From an uncultured Bacilli bacterium (GTDB lineage: Bacteria; Bacillota_I; Bacilli_A; RFN20; DUOF01): 64,000 bases of DNA. A model generated the notes under the pieces. It did not search any database, was not told the origin of the DNA, and was given only the letters and a program-made list of their open reading frames with translations. Positions 52,435 through 62,791 of this stretch are shown piece by piece. Numbering within the stretch: position 1 is the stretch's first letter; each line of letters opens with the position of its first letter. The translations under genes and the position numbers were made by a program. The DNA lies in contig CAKPSD010000003.1 of the NCBI GenBank assembly GCA_934183255.1, forward strand, positions 20,863 through 84,862, written 5' to 3'.

Positions 52435-52463
52435 ATATTATCATAAATTAAAGAAATACTCAA
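52435..52463 (-). promoter_or_regulatory. sigma-A-type promoter of the two small genes between the giants
   Basis: The minus strand has TTGAGT (52458-52463), a 17-base spacer and an extended -10 TGA-TAATAT (52435-52440). It lies in the 80-base gap after the 2706-residue protein gene, which shows no clear terminator, so readthrough from that gene is also possible. Confidence 0.6.
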
Positions 52464-52492
52464 TTGTTTTTTTAATTCTAAGCTTATTTTTA

Positions 52493-55400
52493 TTATGCTG
52501 CTCTAACTCTTCTTCTAAGTCTTATAATTTGATAGCCTAAGAACAATGTAGCAAGAGCACCAGTGATAATAAGAACAGTACCAAGCGCGCCATTCTTTTC
52601 ACTCTTTTTATCCTCTTTATCTATTATTGTAGGTTCATTAACATCTGTCTTAACAATTACATATGCATAATAAGATTCATTAAAATTCAAGAAATAATCC
52701 ATACTCTTATATCCATCAATAAATTTCTCACCATTGCTTATAAGCGTAATCTTATTAGCTCCAGCAACATCTTTTCCACTCATGCTATACATAACAAATA
52801 CATTTTCCGTATTAGGAACAAGACCTAAAACATACACGATATCTTTAGAAGTTATATTTAGGACGCTTAAATCAGTATTCACATTAATATAACCATTAGC
52901 GTCATATTCTGTATTAACCTTAACTAATAATCTCTTATCAAATGAAACTGAAGTAGTAATGGAATCCTTATCTTTTATATCATTTACTACATTTACATAT
53001 TTATTAGTATTTATAACAAAATCAACAATTGTAGTATTACCATAACTATCTAATGCTTCAATCCTATATGTACCATTCTTACTAAGTTTGCAAGGTAAAT
53101 CTTCTTTAGTTAAATCTAATAATTCATTATTTAGCCATATCTTAACACTAGCTAAGCTATTATCGGTAACATTTACTTCAACTTCTGTTTCTACTATTTC
53201 ATTATTATCTACTCCACTTATAATAGGATTAGAAGTATCTACAATTATTGTCTTACAACTAATATTGTCACTAATGTTTTGATAAGAATCAACCGCTCTA
53301 ATACAAACTCTTACTTCAGAATTTAAATTATTACCAAATTCTAATTTAGAATTTTCTGTATAACGTATCCAATCTCCATTTTGGACACTATATTCATGCC
53401 ACCAGTTACTAGAGTTATCATCTCCACCAACAATAGCTATAGCTATACTAGTAGAATTAGTTGATTCAGGTAATACAAGTTCACCAGCAACAGGCTTAGT
53501 AGTATCAACAAATCTAACATAAATACTTATACGAGTTTCATTAAGTGATAAATCTTTAGCAATTAAAACAACTTCATAATCATAAATATTATTATCCTTT
53601 ATTTCATAAGTTATATTAACATCAGAATAATAATTATCTACAGCATAAACATTATATTTATCAATAATATCCCTTACAACATCAAAATTATAATCAAGAT
53701 CTAACTCTATAACTGTATTTTCATTTATTCCTTTTATTTCTGGTTTAGTATTATCAATAACCTTTACTTCATATTCAAATGTAGACATATGATTAGTAGA
53801 ATCAGTAGCTGTAAATCTAATATAATAATTTCCCACTTTTGTAAACTTAAATTTCAATCCATTAGCATCTTCACTAACCAAATGTGTTTCATTACTTTTT
53901 GCCTTAGTACCTATATTATTAGAAACATAAACTCCAGCAAATAACACATCAATAAACTTATCTTCTCCCTCATCATAACTAGAAGGTTTCTTTAATGTTT
54001 GAGTAGGAATAGTAACTTGTCCTAAAGCATTTCTATTACCAACAATAACTTCAAATGAATTAGTATCTCCATATGCACTTGTAATAACAGGAGCCTTATT
54101 ATCACTAACAGTAATAGTTTGTTCAATAGCAGCTTCATTATTTGAAGCATCATAAACAGTATAAGTAAATTTATATACTCCTGGTTTACTAAACTTATAA
54201 ATATTATCGCTAACTTTAACAATATTTAAGCAATATTTTCCACTACAAACAGCTTTATCTAAAGAATAAATTTTATTTTTAACTAATGTTCCAGAAATAT
54301 TTTCCATTGCGTAATTGTCAATAGCTTCAACTCCTAGTATTTCTACCTTTTCATTTAATTCAACATTATTTACATTAGTAATGATTCTTAATTCAGGAGC
54401 TAAAGTATCTACTACATTAACCTTAAATATCTTCTCTTCTGCTTTATTAAGAGATATACTAGTATAATTAATCTTAATAGTATAATTTCCTATACTATCA
54501 AATAAATTACTAGAATAAAGATTCTCACCACTATATACATCTACTTTAAGCTTAGAATCATTAACTAAATCATTATAATTCATACCATTAATATTTAAAT
54601 TCAAAGCTCTTAATAAGTCACCTAAATCAATATTATCTTTCCCAATTTCAACATTCAAAGCTTCATTCTTTATAGTATAACTACTATTACCTAATGTAAT
54701 AATATTACCCTCGATATCATCTATATAAATATTAGGTATCTTACTATCATAATTAATAATAGTTTCTGCTACTCTATTAGCTTTATCTGTGACTTTAATA
54801 GTAATCTTATCATATTCCTCTGCACTACTATTAATAAGATCTAGAATGCTAACACCATATTCACATATACTTCTATTAACTAAGCATTTACCAATATTAC
54901 TCATATAACTATAATTCAAATATGTTTTATTTGAACCATTAGAAACAATAATATCAATAACACTAAAGTTTTCTTCACTAACGCTTATATATAGTCCCTC
55001 TAATGATCCATATATATTTGCTACAACAGCTTGGTAATAATAAGTATCATTTATTTTCTTATACACATTAATAACAGGGCTTACCATATCAGTAATAATC
55101 TTCACTTCTTTTTCATTATTAGAAATATCATAAACTTTTAAAATATAATTCCCTGTTTCTAAACGATAAAATAAAGTATTACCATTTATTTCTATATTAT
55201 CTCTATTACAATTATAATCACTTGCACTATCATTAAAATAACATGTAGATAATAAAGTATTATTTTCAAAATCATATAATTCAAAATAATTAATTTGCTT
55301 ATTATCAGTCATTTTAACTTTTATTGAACTGCTAACATAGACTAAATCACCACTAATAAGTGTATAGTTAGAATTATAATTTCCAGAACTATTCTTTAAT

Positions 55401-58400
55401 GAATAATAAACGCTAGGAGCTTCATCATCAAAACGTGTAACTACTTCAACTAAATCAATAAGATTATTATCAACATAAACAAAGAAAGTAATCTTTTTAT
55501 CTTCATTTATAGATATTGTATAAACATTATTAGAAACACTATAAGATTCACTCTTACATATTGAAGATACACTAACACCACAAGATTCAATTGTATCTAT
55601 ATCATATGTTTGTGTAGATGTAATGTTATCATCTACTACATATATAAATCTAGTAACGCTCTTACTTCCTAAATTATTTATAACTACTTTTATATTCTTA
55701 TTTTTAGCATTGAAGTATGCTTTAGCACTTACACTACTAGTAATAGAACTATAATCATAATTTCTAATACTCTCATTTTTTGCCTCATCAACTAATTTTA
55801 AAACAAACATAGCAGATGTATCATTTCTATTAAATGTATATACATACTCACCATTATTACTAGTAAACTCTACTTTCTCATAACTACCATTTATATTAAT
55901 ATATAATTCTTCTACTAATTCACTATACATAATAAGCGAATAAGTATTATCACTATTTTTAATGGTATCAATAATAATTTCATCAAAACTAGGACTAATT
56001 GTATCCATATTAATATTCTTATCAATCTTCTTAAGAATATAATTACCTATTTCATTTCTAACATATATCCATAAATAATATGAATCATCTACATTATTTT
56101 TACTAATAATTTGATTATTAATTGAAAGCTTATTAAATCCATAATAATTTAAAAAATTAGATATTGTTCCACTATAGTTTTCTTTTTCTTGTTCTAAATT
56201 AATATTTTTAGATACAAGTGCATATTGTATATATCCTTTTTCAATTAAATAATTAACATTGCTATTTTCAATATTTAATATTATTTTATTATATTTTTTA
56301 CTTTCATCTATTAAGTTATTATTAGAATCATATATATTAACTCTAATTTCTCCAACACTAGCAGAGTATCTAACATTAAATGCATATGTTTCACTAGCAT
56401 TACCTGCTTCATCATATAAATAATAAGAAATAACTCCTGTAAAATTAATTGGTGAACTAATACTTAATTCTCTATTAACATAATATCCATCTTTAAGATA
56501 ACTAGAAATATTATATGAATTACAAGAAGATTTAAAACAAACATACGCTTTTAAATTACTATTATTTCCATTAGCTATATCAAATAAACTATTTTGAACA
56601 AATTTCAATTTAATTTGAGTCTCATTTGAATAATTATAAATTTTCTTACCATCTTCAATTGTAATATATAAGTTATTAGAATTATTAGTGTATAAAGTTA
56701 CAGATTCATTATTAATAATAGGATTAATACTATCGTAATATATTTTAATAATTTCTAATTTATCATTACCATATACATCAATAGCGTATACATATAAACT
56801 ATTTTCTCCTTCAATTAAAGATAAATCGCTTAAAGAATAACTATTTGAACTACTAACATCTAAATTAACAAAGCCTGAAGACAATTCTTTATTAACATAA
56901 GAACAATTATTTAAGCAATATGCTACTCTTTCTATATCTTCATAAGAATTACTATGAGTAACACTAAAACTTATATTTCTATTATTAGTAAATTTATTTT
57001 GATCAAAACTAGAAGTGACAGCTAATGTTGGAATTCTAATATATAATTTATTACTTGAATAAGTAGCGCTATTGCCAGCACTATCTTTAGCGTATACTTT
57101 AAACTTATAAGCTACACCATTTTCAAACTTACTTGAATCTATTTGTACTTTATCAATAACGCATAAATTAGAACCAAGATTACAGCTTTCATATTTAACA
57201 CGTTGAACACTAACATTAGTATCATACACTACAAATTCATAATATATTTCATCAATATTTATAAAACTTAACACATCGCTTATTTCTACTTGATATGTAA
57301 AGTTAGTAATATACTCTGAACTATTGCCATTAGTAATGTTTCCTTCACCATCTCTCATAGCAATAGCAGGCGCTTCTTTGTCTACAAAGATATCTTCAAC
57401 ATATGCATATGAAACATTATTAGCTGAATCAATAGCTCTAATATATAAATTATATTTACCAGTACTATTTGGACTAGTAATAATTAATTGCTTACTAGAT
57501 AATATAGAATTATCAGTTATGTTTCTACTAATTGTAGTATCACTACTATAAAAATAATTGTTAAAGTTTTCTTCACTGTAGAAAACACTTATATTGTTTG
57601 ATCTATCAACACTATATTTTTTAGTAGTAAAGAAATATGAATATCTAGCATGCTTACTACCTGTAGTTTCCTTTTCATCAAACATAACTTTAAATCTATG
57701 TTCATTCTTGTAAACATCATTTTCTAAATTACTTTCCCCATTTTCCTTATATACATTTATAGAAATTTCTTCTCTATCTATACTTTCAATAACATATGTT
57801 AACTTTTTAAAATTACCAATTATATCTTCTATATAGAATGTATATTCACCATTTTCTGAAATAGCATATGCACTAATAGGACTACCAAAATCGCTACCAT
57901 CATAATAAGTAACATTATTTTTTCCTCTTTCACAATTTACATTTGAAACATTTTTTCCAACAGCTACACACTTAATTGTACTAATATCATTGAATTCTAT
58001 TAATGTGCTAATAACATCATTAGTATATGCATTAGAAGCATCAACTTGCACTCCATCAACCATAAAAGCAACGTTAAACTCATCTATATCATTATCAAAC
58101 TTCAAATAATCTCCACAAATAACTTTATCATTTTGTTTAACACATAACATATAACTGCCATTTAGATTAACATTTCCCTCAATTAATATCGAAGATGAAT
58201 TCTTTTTAATAACATTTGTAAAGTTATTAACACTATTTCCTTCTTTTATCCATTTATAATAAAAGTCTGTTCCATCTTCAAACATAAATGCATTAACTTC
58301 AACAGAATGATTCTTTCTAACTTCTTTTCCACTCTTATAATCAAAAGCCATATTAACTTCTAAACTTTTATTAACACAAGTTATGTTAAGTGCATAATCT

Positions 58401-60613
58401 CTTATACACAAATAAATATTATATGTGCCATTTTCTAAATCACTAGGTAATGAATAAGCAAATTTTGTATTTTCTTCTATGCTTTTCCACTCACTACATT
58501 CACTACTTGTATTAGATAAGCAATATGATTCTAAATCCTTATCATTACTAGATAACTCTACATCAATTTTATTACCACTAACTAAATAGTTTTTATCATT
58601 AGAAGAAATACCTTTATACAATGGATAATTAAAGTTCATATTAATATTAGGATTACTATCATCTAACGTATAACTTTGTACATAATCTTGAGCAAATTCA
58701 TTCTCAAATACATCTTTGGCAAACCCTTTTTCTATAACTAAAGAGAAAGAATTAAGTCCCGCTAATACATCACTTGTAATATTAACTATTAATTTATTAT
58801 TCTCTAAAGAAATATTTTCCTTACTAACACTTATAATTTGAGTTCCACTCTTAATATATACTTTTGATAAATCATAAGTTAATTCGCTTATATCTTCTAT
58901 TAATAATTCAAAAGTAATTTTTGTAGAATCACCACTATAAATTATATTATCAATTTCTTTACCATTTTCTATAACTATATTTTCACTAGAAAATATAGGA
59001 TTTTTATTATCAGAATATAATTCAAGATCTATATTGTAATTAACAATTTTATCTAATCCATTTTCTCCAGTTATAACAAAACCATCAAAATTAATATTAA
59101 GTTTTCCATTATATGATTCTAAAACAGTAATATCTATAACTAAATTAGAAGCCATAAATGAAATTACTGGAGAAGCACTAACATTACCAAATGTAACCTT
59201 TATTTTATTAATATCAGCACTAGAAACACTAATACCATCTTTAACAGGAATAACAATGTTAATATTATCTCCTTTTTTAACATATTTACTAGATGTCAAA
59301 ATACCATCTCTAGTAACCTTATATGTTATTGATTCAAAGTTTAAATCAGGATCTTTAGAATTTATATGAACGCCTTTATCTTCTAGAACATCTCCATTAT
59401 TATCAACTACTGTAAATTCATATGTTGCATTTTTTATCGCATCTAAAATATTACCATTTAAATCATAAATATATGAATAGTCATAATTAACTTTAGCACT
59501 ACTTACATAACCATTCTTTTCTATAGATCTAACACGACAAGAATAAATTATTGCATTACTAGAACTACTACTATATGTACAAGTAGCATAATCATCAATT
59601 GTAATTACAGGCAAATCATTTTTTATAGCATTTATATCCTCACTAAAAACCATCTTTATTAGTAAAGGATTAGTGATTGAATAAATTCCTTTTACTACCT
59701 CTAATCTTGATATTACTGGTTTTAATCCATCAACTTTAAAATTCTTATTTATAGCAATATTACTTACATCAATATTTCCCCTAATTTTATTATTATATCT
59801 ATCTTTTATTTGATTATTATTAGAAATACTAGTAACAGAAAAATTTCCCTCATCTCCAGAAGCTATAGTATAAGAACATTCAATATAAGATCTAATAGAA
59901 TAAAGATTGTTATTACAAGTAACTGATCTAGAAGACTCTCCTATTTTAAATTTAAGAACACTAACTTTATTAAATATTTCTTCATTAAAATTAATTGTAA
60001 ATTTAATAGTATCTCCAATTCTTAAAGTTCTAGAAGAACTATCATTTACTATAGCTAAATCAACACTAGTAACGCTAGGAGCTACCACATCCAAACTTAA
60101 ATCTCCATTTTTATTAGTTTTACCGCCACCAAGTGGAATAAAACCAATTGCTTTTTTCACATTATCTGCTTCTATATATAAAACAACAACACCAGTTTTT
60201 GTTCCATCATAAGTACTATTTGGTTTAAAAACATTAGTTATACTTGATTTTGGTATAGTATATTCTCTAAGTATTTGTGCACAAGTACCACCATTATATT
60301 TATCACAAATTTGTTTTTTAGTAAGTCCATTAGAATAAGAAGTAGTACCACTATTAATATCTATACTATTATCTATACTACTAGATGTAAATCCATATTT
60401 TATATAATTAAAATTATTTTCATCATATCCTATATATACTTTTAAATCGCCATCATCTAATTTGTAATCATTAGGTATAATAATAACTGGGCCATCATCT
60501 TTTGCTTCTACTTTAATTGAATTGCATACAAACCCTGTACAAATTAGCATAAATAAAAACAACACATACTTAAATATGTCGTTAAAATTCATCTTATTTT
60601 TTTGTTGAACCAT
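52493..60613 (-). CDS. 2706-residue Ig-like-repeat surface protein with C-terminal membrane anchor
   Basis: A secreted, membrane-tethered relative of the 9442-residue protein. An N-terminal signal peptide (IFKYVLFLFMLICTGFVC, cleavage near VEA at about 38) is followed by Ig-like modules with VDKEAPAI, VVDTLAPEL, VSDNKAPVI and VIDNTKPEI linkers. Those toward the C terminus resemble DUF5011/HYR-type domains (PGVYKFTYTVYDASNNEA). Cys pairs such as CLNNC, CSGKYC and CNLGSNLC recur. The last about 150 residues match the giant protein: a module ending DYFLNFNESYYAYVIV, a helix (VLIITGALATLFLGYQII) and RLRRRVRAA. AAGGAG lies 10 bases before the ATG. It has its own promoter. Adhesin or surface-coat role is inferred from architecture only. 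Confidence 0.9.
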   Translation of the reverse strand: MVQQKNKMNFNDIFKYVLFLFMLICTGFVCNSIKVEAKDDGPVIIIPNDYKLDDGDLKVYIGYDENNFNYIKYGFTSSSIDNSIDINSGTTSYSNGLTKKQICDKYNGGTCAQILREYTIPKSSITNVFKPNSTYDGTKTGVVVLYIEADNVKKAIGFIPLGGGKTNKNGDLSLDVVAPSVTSVDLAIVNDSSSRTLRIGDTIKFTINFNEEIFNKVSVLKFKIGESSRSVTCNNNLYSIRSYIECSYTIASGDEGNFSVTSISNNNQIKDRYNNKIRGNIDVSNIAINKNFKVDGLKPVISRLEVVKGIYSITNPLLIKMVFSEDINAIKNDLPVITIDDYATCTYSSSSSNAIIYSCRVRSIEKNGYVSSAKVNYDYSYIYDLNGNILDAIKNATYEFTVVDNNGDVLEDKGVHINSKDPDLNFESITYKVTRDGILTSSKYVKKGDNINIVIPVKDGISVSSADINKIKVTFGNVSASPVISFMASNLVIDITVLESYNGKLNINFDGFVITGENGLDKIVNYNIDLELYSDNKNPIFSSENIVIENGKEIDNIIYSGDSTKITFELLIEDISELTYDLSKVYIKSGTQIISVSKENISLENNKLIVNITSDVLAGLNSFSLVIEKGFAKDVFENEFAQDYVQSYTLDDSNPNINMNFNYPLYKGISSNDKNYLVSGNKIDVELSSNDKDLESYCLSNTSSECSEWKSIEENTKFAYSLPSDLENGTYNIYLCIRDYALNITCVNKSLEVNMAFDYKSGKEVRKNHSVEVNAFMFEDGTDFYYKWIKEGNSVNNFTNVIKKNSSSILIEGNVNLNGSYMLCVKQNDKVICGDYLKFDNDIDEFNVAFMVDGVQVDASNAYTNDVISTLIEFNDISTIKCVAVGKNVSNVNCERGKNNVTYYDGSDFGSPISAYAISENGEYTFYIEDIIGNFKKLTYVIESIDREEISINVYKENGESNLENDVYKNEHRFKVMFDEKETTGSKHARYSYFFTTKKYSVDRSNNISVFYSEENFNNYFYSSDTTISRNITDNSILSSKQLIITSPNSTGKYNLYIRAIDSANNVSYAYVEDIFVDKEAPAIAMRDGEGNITNGNSSEYITNFTYQVEISDVLSFINIDEIYYEFVVYDTNVSVQRVKYESCNLGSNLCVIDKVQIDSSKFENGVAYKFKVYAKDSAGNSATYSSNKLYIRIPTLAVTSSFDQNKFTNNRNISFSVTHSNSYEDIERVAYCLNNCSYVNKELSSGFVNLDVSSSNSYSLSDLSLIEGENSLYVYAIDVYGNDKLEIIKIYYDSINPIINNESVTLYTNNSNNLYITIEDGKKIYNYSNETQIKLKFVQNSLFDIANGNNSNLKAYVCFKSSCNSYNISSYLKDGYYVNRELSISSPINFTGVISYYLYDEAGNASETYAFNVRYSASVGEIRVNIYDSNNNLIDESKKYNKIILNIENSNVNYLIEKGYIQYALVSKNINLEQEKENYSGTISNFLNYYGFNKLSINNQIISKNNVDDSYYLWIYVRNEIGNYILKKIDKNINMDTISPSFDEIIIDTIKNSDNTYSLIMYSELVEELYININGSYEKVEFTSNNGEYVYTFNRNDTSAMFVLKLVDEAKNESIRNYDYSSITSSVSAKAYFNAKNKNIKVVINNLGSKSVTRFIYVVDDNITSTQTYDIDTIESCGVSVSSICKSESYSVSNNVYTISINEDKKITFFVYVDNNLIDLVEVVTRFDDEAPSVYYSLKNSSGNYNSNYTLISGDLVYVSSSIKVKMTDNKQINYFELYDFENNTLLSTCYFNDSASDYNCNRDNIEINGNTLFYRLETGNYILKVYDISNNEKEVKIITDMVSPVINVYKKINDTYYYQAVVANIYGSLEGLYISVSEENFSVIDIIVSNGSNKTYLNYSYMSNIGKCLVNRSICEYGVSILDLINSSAEEYDKITIKVTDKANRVAETIINYDSKIPNIYIDDIEGNIITLGNSSYTIKNEALNVEIGKDNIDLGDLLRALNLNINGMNYNDLVNDSKLKVDVYSGENLYSSNLFDSIGNYTIKINYTSISLNKAEEKIFKVNVVDTLAPELRIITNVNNVELNEKVEILGVEAIDNYAMENISGTLVKNKIYSLDKAVCSGKYCLNIVKVSDNIYKFSKPGVYKFTYTVYDASNNEAAIEQTITVSDNKAPVITSAYGDTNSFEVIVGNRNALGQVTIPTQTLKKPSSYDEGEDKFIDVLFAGVYVSNNIGTKAKSNETHLVSEDANGLKFKFTKVGNYYIRFTATDSTNHMSTFEYEVKVIDNTKPEIKGINENTVIELDLDYNFDVVRDIIDKYNVYAVDNYYSDVNITYEIKDNNIYDYEVVLIAKDLSLNETRISIYVRFVDTTKPVAGELVLPESTNSTSIAIAIVGGDDNSSNWWHEYSVQNGDWIRYTENSKLEFGNNLNSEVRVCIRAVDSYQNISDNISCKTIIVDTSNPIISGVDNNEIVETEVEVNVTDNSLASVKIWLNNELLDLTKEDLPCKLSKNGTYRIEALDSYGNTTIVDFVINTNKYVNVVNDIKDKDSITTSVSFDKRLLVKVNTEYDANGYINVNTDLSVLNITSKDIVYVLGLVPNTENVFVMYSMSGKDVAGANKITLISNGEKFIDGYKSMDYFLNFNESYYAYVIVKTDVNEPTIIDKEDKKSEKNGALGTVLIITGALATLFLGYQIIRLRRRVRAA

Positions 60614-60652
60614 TAACCATCAACTCCTTAGATATTATAAATATCTACTTAA

Positions 60653-60681
60653 ATAATATAATATTTACATGACAATTTCAA
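60653..60681 (-). promoter_or_regulatory. candidate promoter of the 2706-residue protein gene
   Basis: The minus strand has TTGAAA (60676-60681), a 17-base spacer and TATTAT (60653-60658), about 40 bases upstream of the start codon and downstream of the tsaD terminator. Confidence 0.5.
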
Positions 60682-60714
60682 CTTTTTTATAAGTTACCAA
60701 CATTACCAAACAAT

Positions 60715-60738
60715 TAAAAAGCCATTATAAATGGCTAT
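60715..60738 (-). terminator. intrinsic terminator of the tsa operon
   Basis: A 7-bp stem AGCCATT/AATGGCT with a 3-base loop is followed by TTTTT on the minus strand, about 40 bases after the tsaD stop. Confidence 0.75.
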
Positions 60739-60779
60739 TAATAAAATTAATATTAAAATAAAAAGTTTTTTGTCTAATT

Positions 60780-61781
60780 TTATAAGTTTAAACTAGGATC
60801 TACTCCCATATCTAAGCTACTTACTTCTTCATTACTATAATAAGCTGCCATTGCAAGCATCGCTGCATTATCAGTGCAACACCACATTGGAGGTATAACA
60901 ACATCTATATTTTTATATTTACTAGTTACTCTATTTTTAATAGTTTCTCTTAATTCTTTGTTTGCGCTTACTCCTCCAGCTACTAACACTTGATTAACGT
61001 TATACTCATCTAGTGCTAACATAACCTTATCAGTTAAAATCTCTATTACCTTTTTTTGGAAAGAACAAGCAATATCTTCATTTTTAAAAGTTTCATTTTT
61101 CATTTTCATACCATTAACTAAATTAAGCACCGCTGTTTTAAGACCACTAAAAGAAAAGGCATACTTTTCATTAATTTTAGGATAAGGAAGTTCATACTTA
61201 TTTTCTCCTATACTAGCTAACTTATCAATCACTGGGCCTCCTGGATAACCAAGATTTAAAACTCTACTAACCTTATCATAAACTTCACCAACTGCATCAT
61301 CTCTAGTCTCTCCTAAACACTTAAAATCATATTCTTTGTTCATCAAATATAATTGAGTATGTCCACCACTAACAACAAGAGTTAATACAGGAAATTTAAA
61401 ATCACTTACATACTTATTAGCATATATATGACCTGCCATATGATTAACTCCTAAAAGAGGAATATTATATGCAATAGAAATAGCTTTTGCAGCTTGTAAC
61501 CCTACATGTAATGCCCCAATTAATCCAGGTCCTTTAGTAACAGCAATTAAAGTAATATCCTTATAATCTAGTTTAGCATCTTCCATAGCCTTACTAATAC
61601 ATAAAGTTATATTTTCTACATGTAACCTAGAAGCAACTTCAGGCATTACTCCTCCAAACTTCTTATGAGTTTCAATTTGAGTTGACACTACATTTGCAAG
61701 TAATTCTTTACCATTTCTAAGTATAGCAACACTAGTCTCATCGCAACTTGTTTCTATCGCTAATATAACACTTTTATCCAT
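60780..61781 (-). CDS. tsaD: tRNA N6-threonylcarbamoyladenosine synthase subunit TsaD
   Basis: TsaD transfers the threonylcarbamoyl group to A37 of ANN-decoding tRNAs. The 333-residue ASKHA-fold protein has AIETSCDETSVAIL at the start, the metal ligands H114 and H118 in NHMAGH, VVSGGHTQL, and LVAGGVSANKELR near the C terminus. I chose the ATG at 61781 with GAGGTG 6 bases upstream; ATG at 61784 and GTG at 61790 are in frame but too close. It closes the operon tsaE-tsaB-rimI-tsaD, so all dedicated t6A partners except TsaC are together. Confidence 0.97.
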   Translation of the reverse strand: MDKSVILAIETSCDETSVAILRNGKELLANVVSTQIETHKKFGGVMPEVASRLHVENITLCISKAMEDAKLDYKDITLIAVTKGPGLIGALHVGLQAAKAISIAYNIPLLGVNHMAGHIYANKYVSDFKFPVLTLVVSGGHTQLYLMNKEYDFKCLGETRDDAVGEVYDKVSRVLNLGYPGGPVIDKLASIGENKYELPYPKINEKYAFSFSGLKTAVLNLVNGMKMKNETFKNEDIACSFQKKVIEILTDKVMLALDEYNVNQVLVAGGVSANKELRETIKNRVTSKYKNIDVVIPPMWCCTDNAAMLAMAAYYSNEEVSSLDMGVDPSLNL

Positions 61782-61791
61782 CATCTTCACC

Positions 61792-62226
61792 TCATAATTC
61801 TTTACACAAAATCAAAGCATCTTCATTTTTACCATAATAATCTTTTCTAACTATAACTTCTTTAAAACCATATTTTTTATATAAGTTAATTGCTCTAAAA
61901 TTATCTACTCTAACTTCTAGATTAATTTTTTCACAGTCTAATAACTTAACTCTATTTATACAATCTTCCATTAATATATTACTAAGTTTCATACCTTGAA
62001 ATTCTTTTCTAATACTCACTTTAGTTATATCTACATTTTCAAACATAACCCAAAAGCCATAATATCCTACTATAATTCCATCATTTTCCAAAACAAACAA
62101 ATAAGAGAACTCATTTTCTTCTAATTCATATTTATATTGATTTTCATTCCAAGGAACCTTATATAAGTCTTTTTCAATCTTAATTATCTCATTAAGATCT
62201 TTAACTTTCATACTTCTAACTATCAT
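61792..62226 (-). CDS. rimI: Ribosomal-protein-alanine N-acetyltransferase (GNAT, RimI)
   Basis: RimI acetylates the N-terminal Ala of ribosomal protein S18 from acetyl-CoA. The 144-residue GNAT fold shows MKVKDLNEIIKIEKDLYKVPW at the N terminus, the acetyl-CoA loop region VSIRKEFQGMKLSNILMED (a variant of Q-x-x-G-x-G/A) and NLEVRVDNFRAINLYKKYGF. It sits between tsaB and tsaD, a common place. AAGGAT lies 6 bases before the ATG. It is the only gene in the window ending in TGA. The usual R/Q-x-x-G-x-G/A is Q-G-M-K here, a mild departure, so the exact substrate is less certain. Confidence 0.88.
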   Translation of the reverse strand: MIVRSMKVKDLNEIIKIEKDLYKVPWNENQYKYELEENEFSYLFVLENDGIIVGYYGFWVMFENVDITKVSIRKEFQGMKLSNILMEDCINRVKLLDCEKINLEVRVDNFRAINLYKKYGFKEVIVRKDYYGKNEDALILCKEL

Positions 62227-62227
62227 T

Positions 62228-62791
62228 TTAATCCTTTAAATAAATAGCCTTAACACTATCTATATCACTAACTTCTTTTTCATTTCTTAAATTAAACATA
62301 TTAGTAATCATATCTATTTCTTTTTCTTCTTTACCTAAAACGGATACATCTCCAACATAATCTTCATTAACATCTAATTCACTAATATATTTAACACAAT
62401 CTTCACTAACTACTTTACCATCACTATACTTGCCATAGTAAACTCTTTTACCTTTAGCATCTATAATTGCACTCTTACTATTAAGACCACACATTGCTTT
62501 TAAAGATGATAAGCACACTAGTTTTATATTAAGCACTTTAGCCATAACTTTAGCAAGTGTCAAACCTATCCTAATACCTGTATAAGAACCTGGCCCATTA
62601 GTAACTACAATCTTCGTTAATTCACTTGGTTTAACTTTACAATCTTTAAGACATTTGTCTATTTCTACTGCTGCAACTTCAGATTGTCTTTTAAAAGCAC
62701 TATACTGTACTTTATATATTAATTTATCATCTTTAGACAAGCCAACACACATATCCTTATTACATGTATCAATATATAAAACTATTTCCAT
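62228..62791 (-). CDS. tsaB: tRNA threonylcarbamoyladenosine biosynthesis protein TsaB
   Basis: TsaB is the catalytically inactive TsaD paralogue that bridges TsaD and TsaE. The 187-residue protein has the family blocks VLYIDTCNKDMCVGL, TKIVVTNGPGSYTGIRIGL (about 60-78) and CLSSLKAMCG. The shorter length than TsaD and absence of the HxxxH metal motif fit TsaB. Its start overlaps the end of tsaE by 10 bases, and rimI begins 1 base after its stop. Confidence 0.94.
   Translation of the reverse strand: MEIVLYIDTCNKDMCVGLSKDDKLIYKVQYSAFKRQSEVAAVEIDKCLKDCKVKPSELTKIVVTNGPGSYTGIRIGLTLAKVMAKVLNIKLVCLSSLKAMCGLNSKSAIIDAKGKRVYYGKYSDGKVVSEDCVKYISELDVNEDYVGDVSVLGKEEKEIDMITNMFNLRNEKEVSDIDSVKAIYLKD

Noticed and set aside
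61792..61794. UGA reassigned to Trp (genetic code 4)
   Set aside because: Trp is TGG in the genes checked and no recognised gene has an internal TGA. Complete proteins are obtained with the standard stop set.
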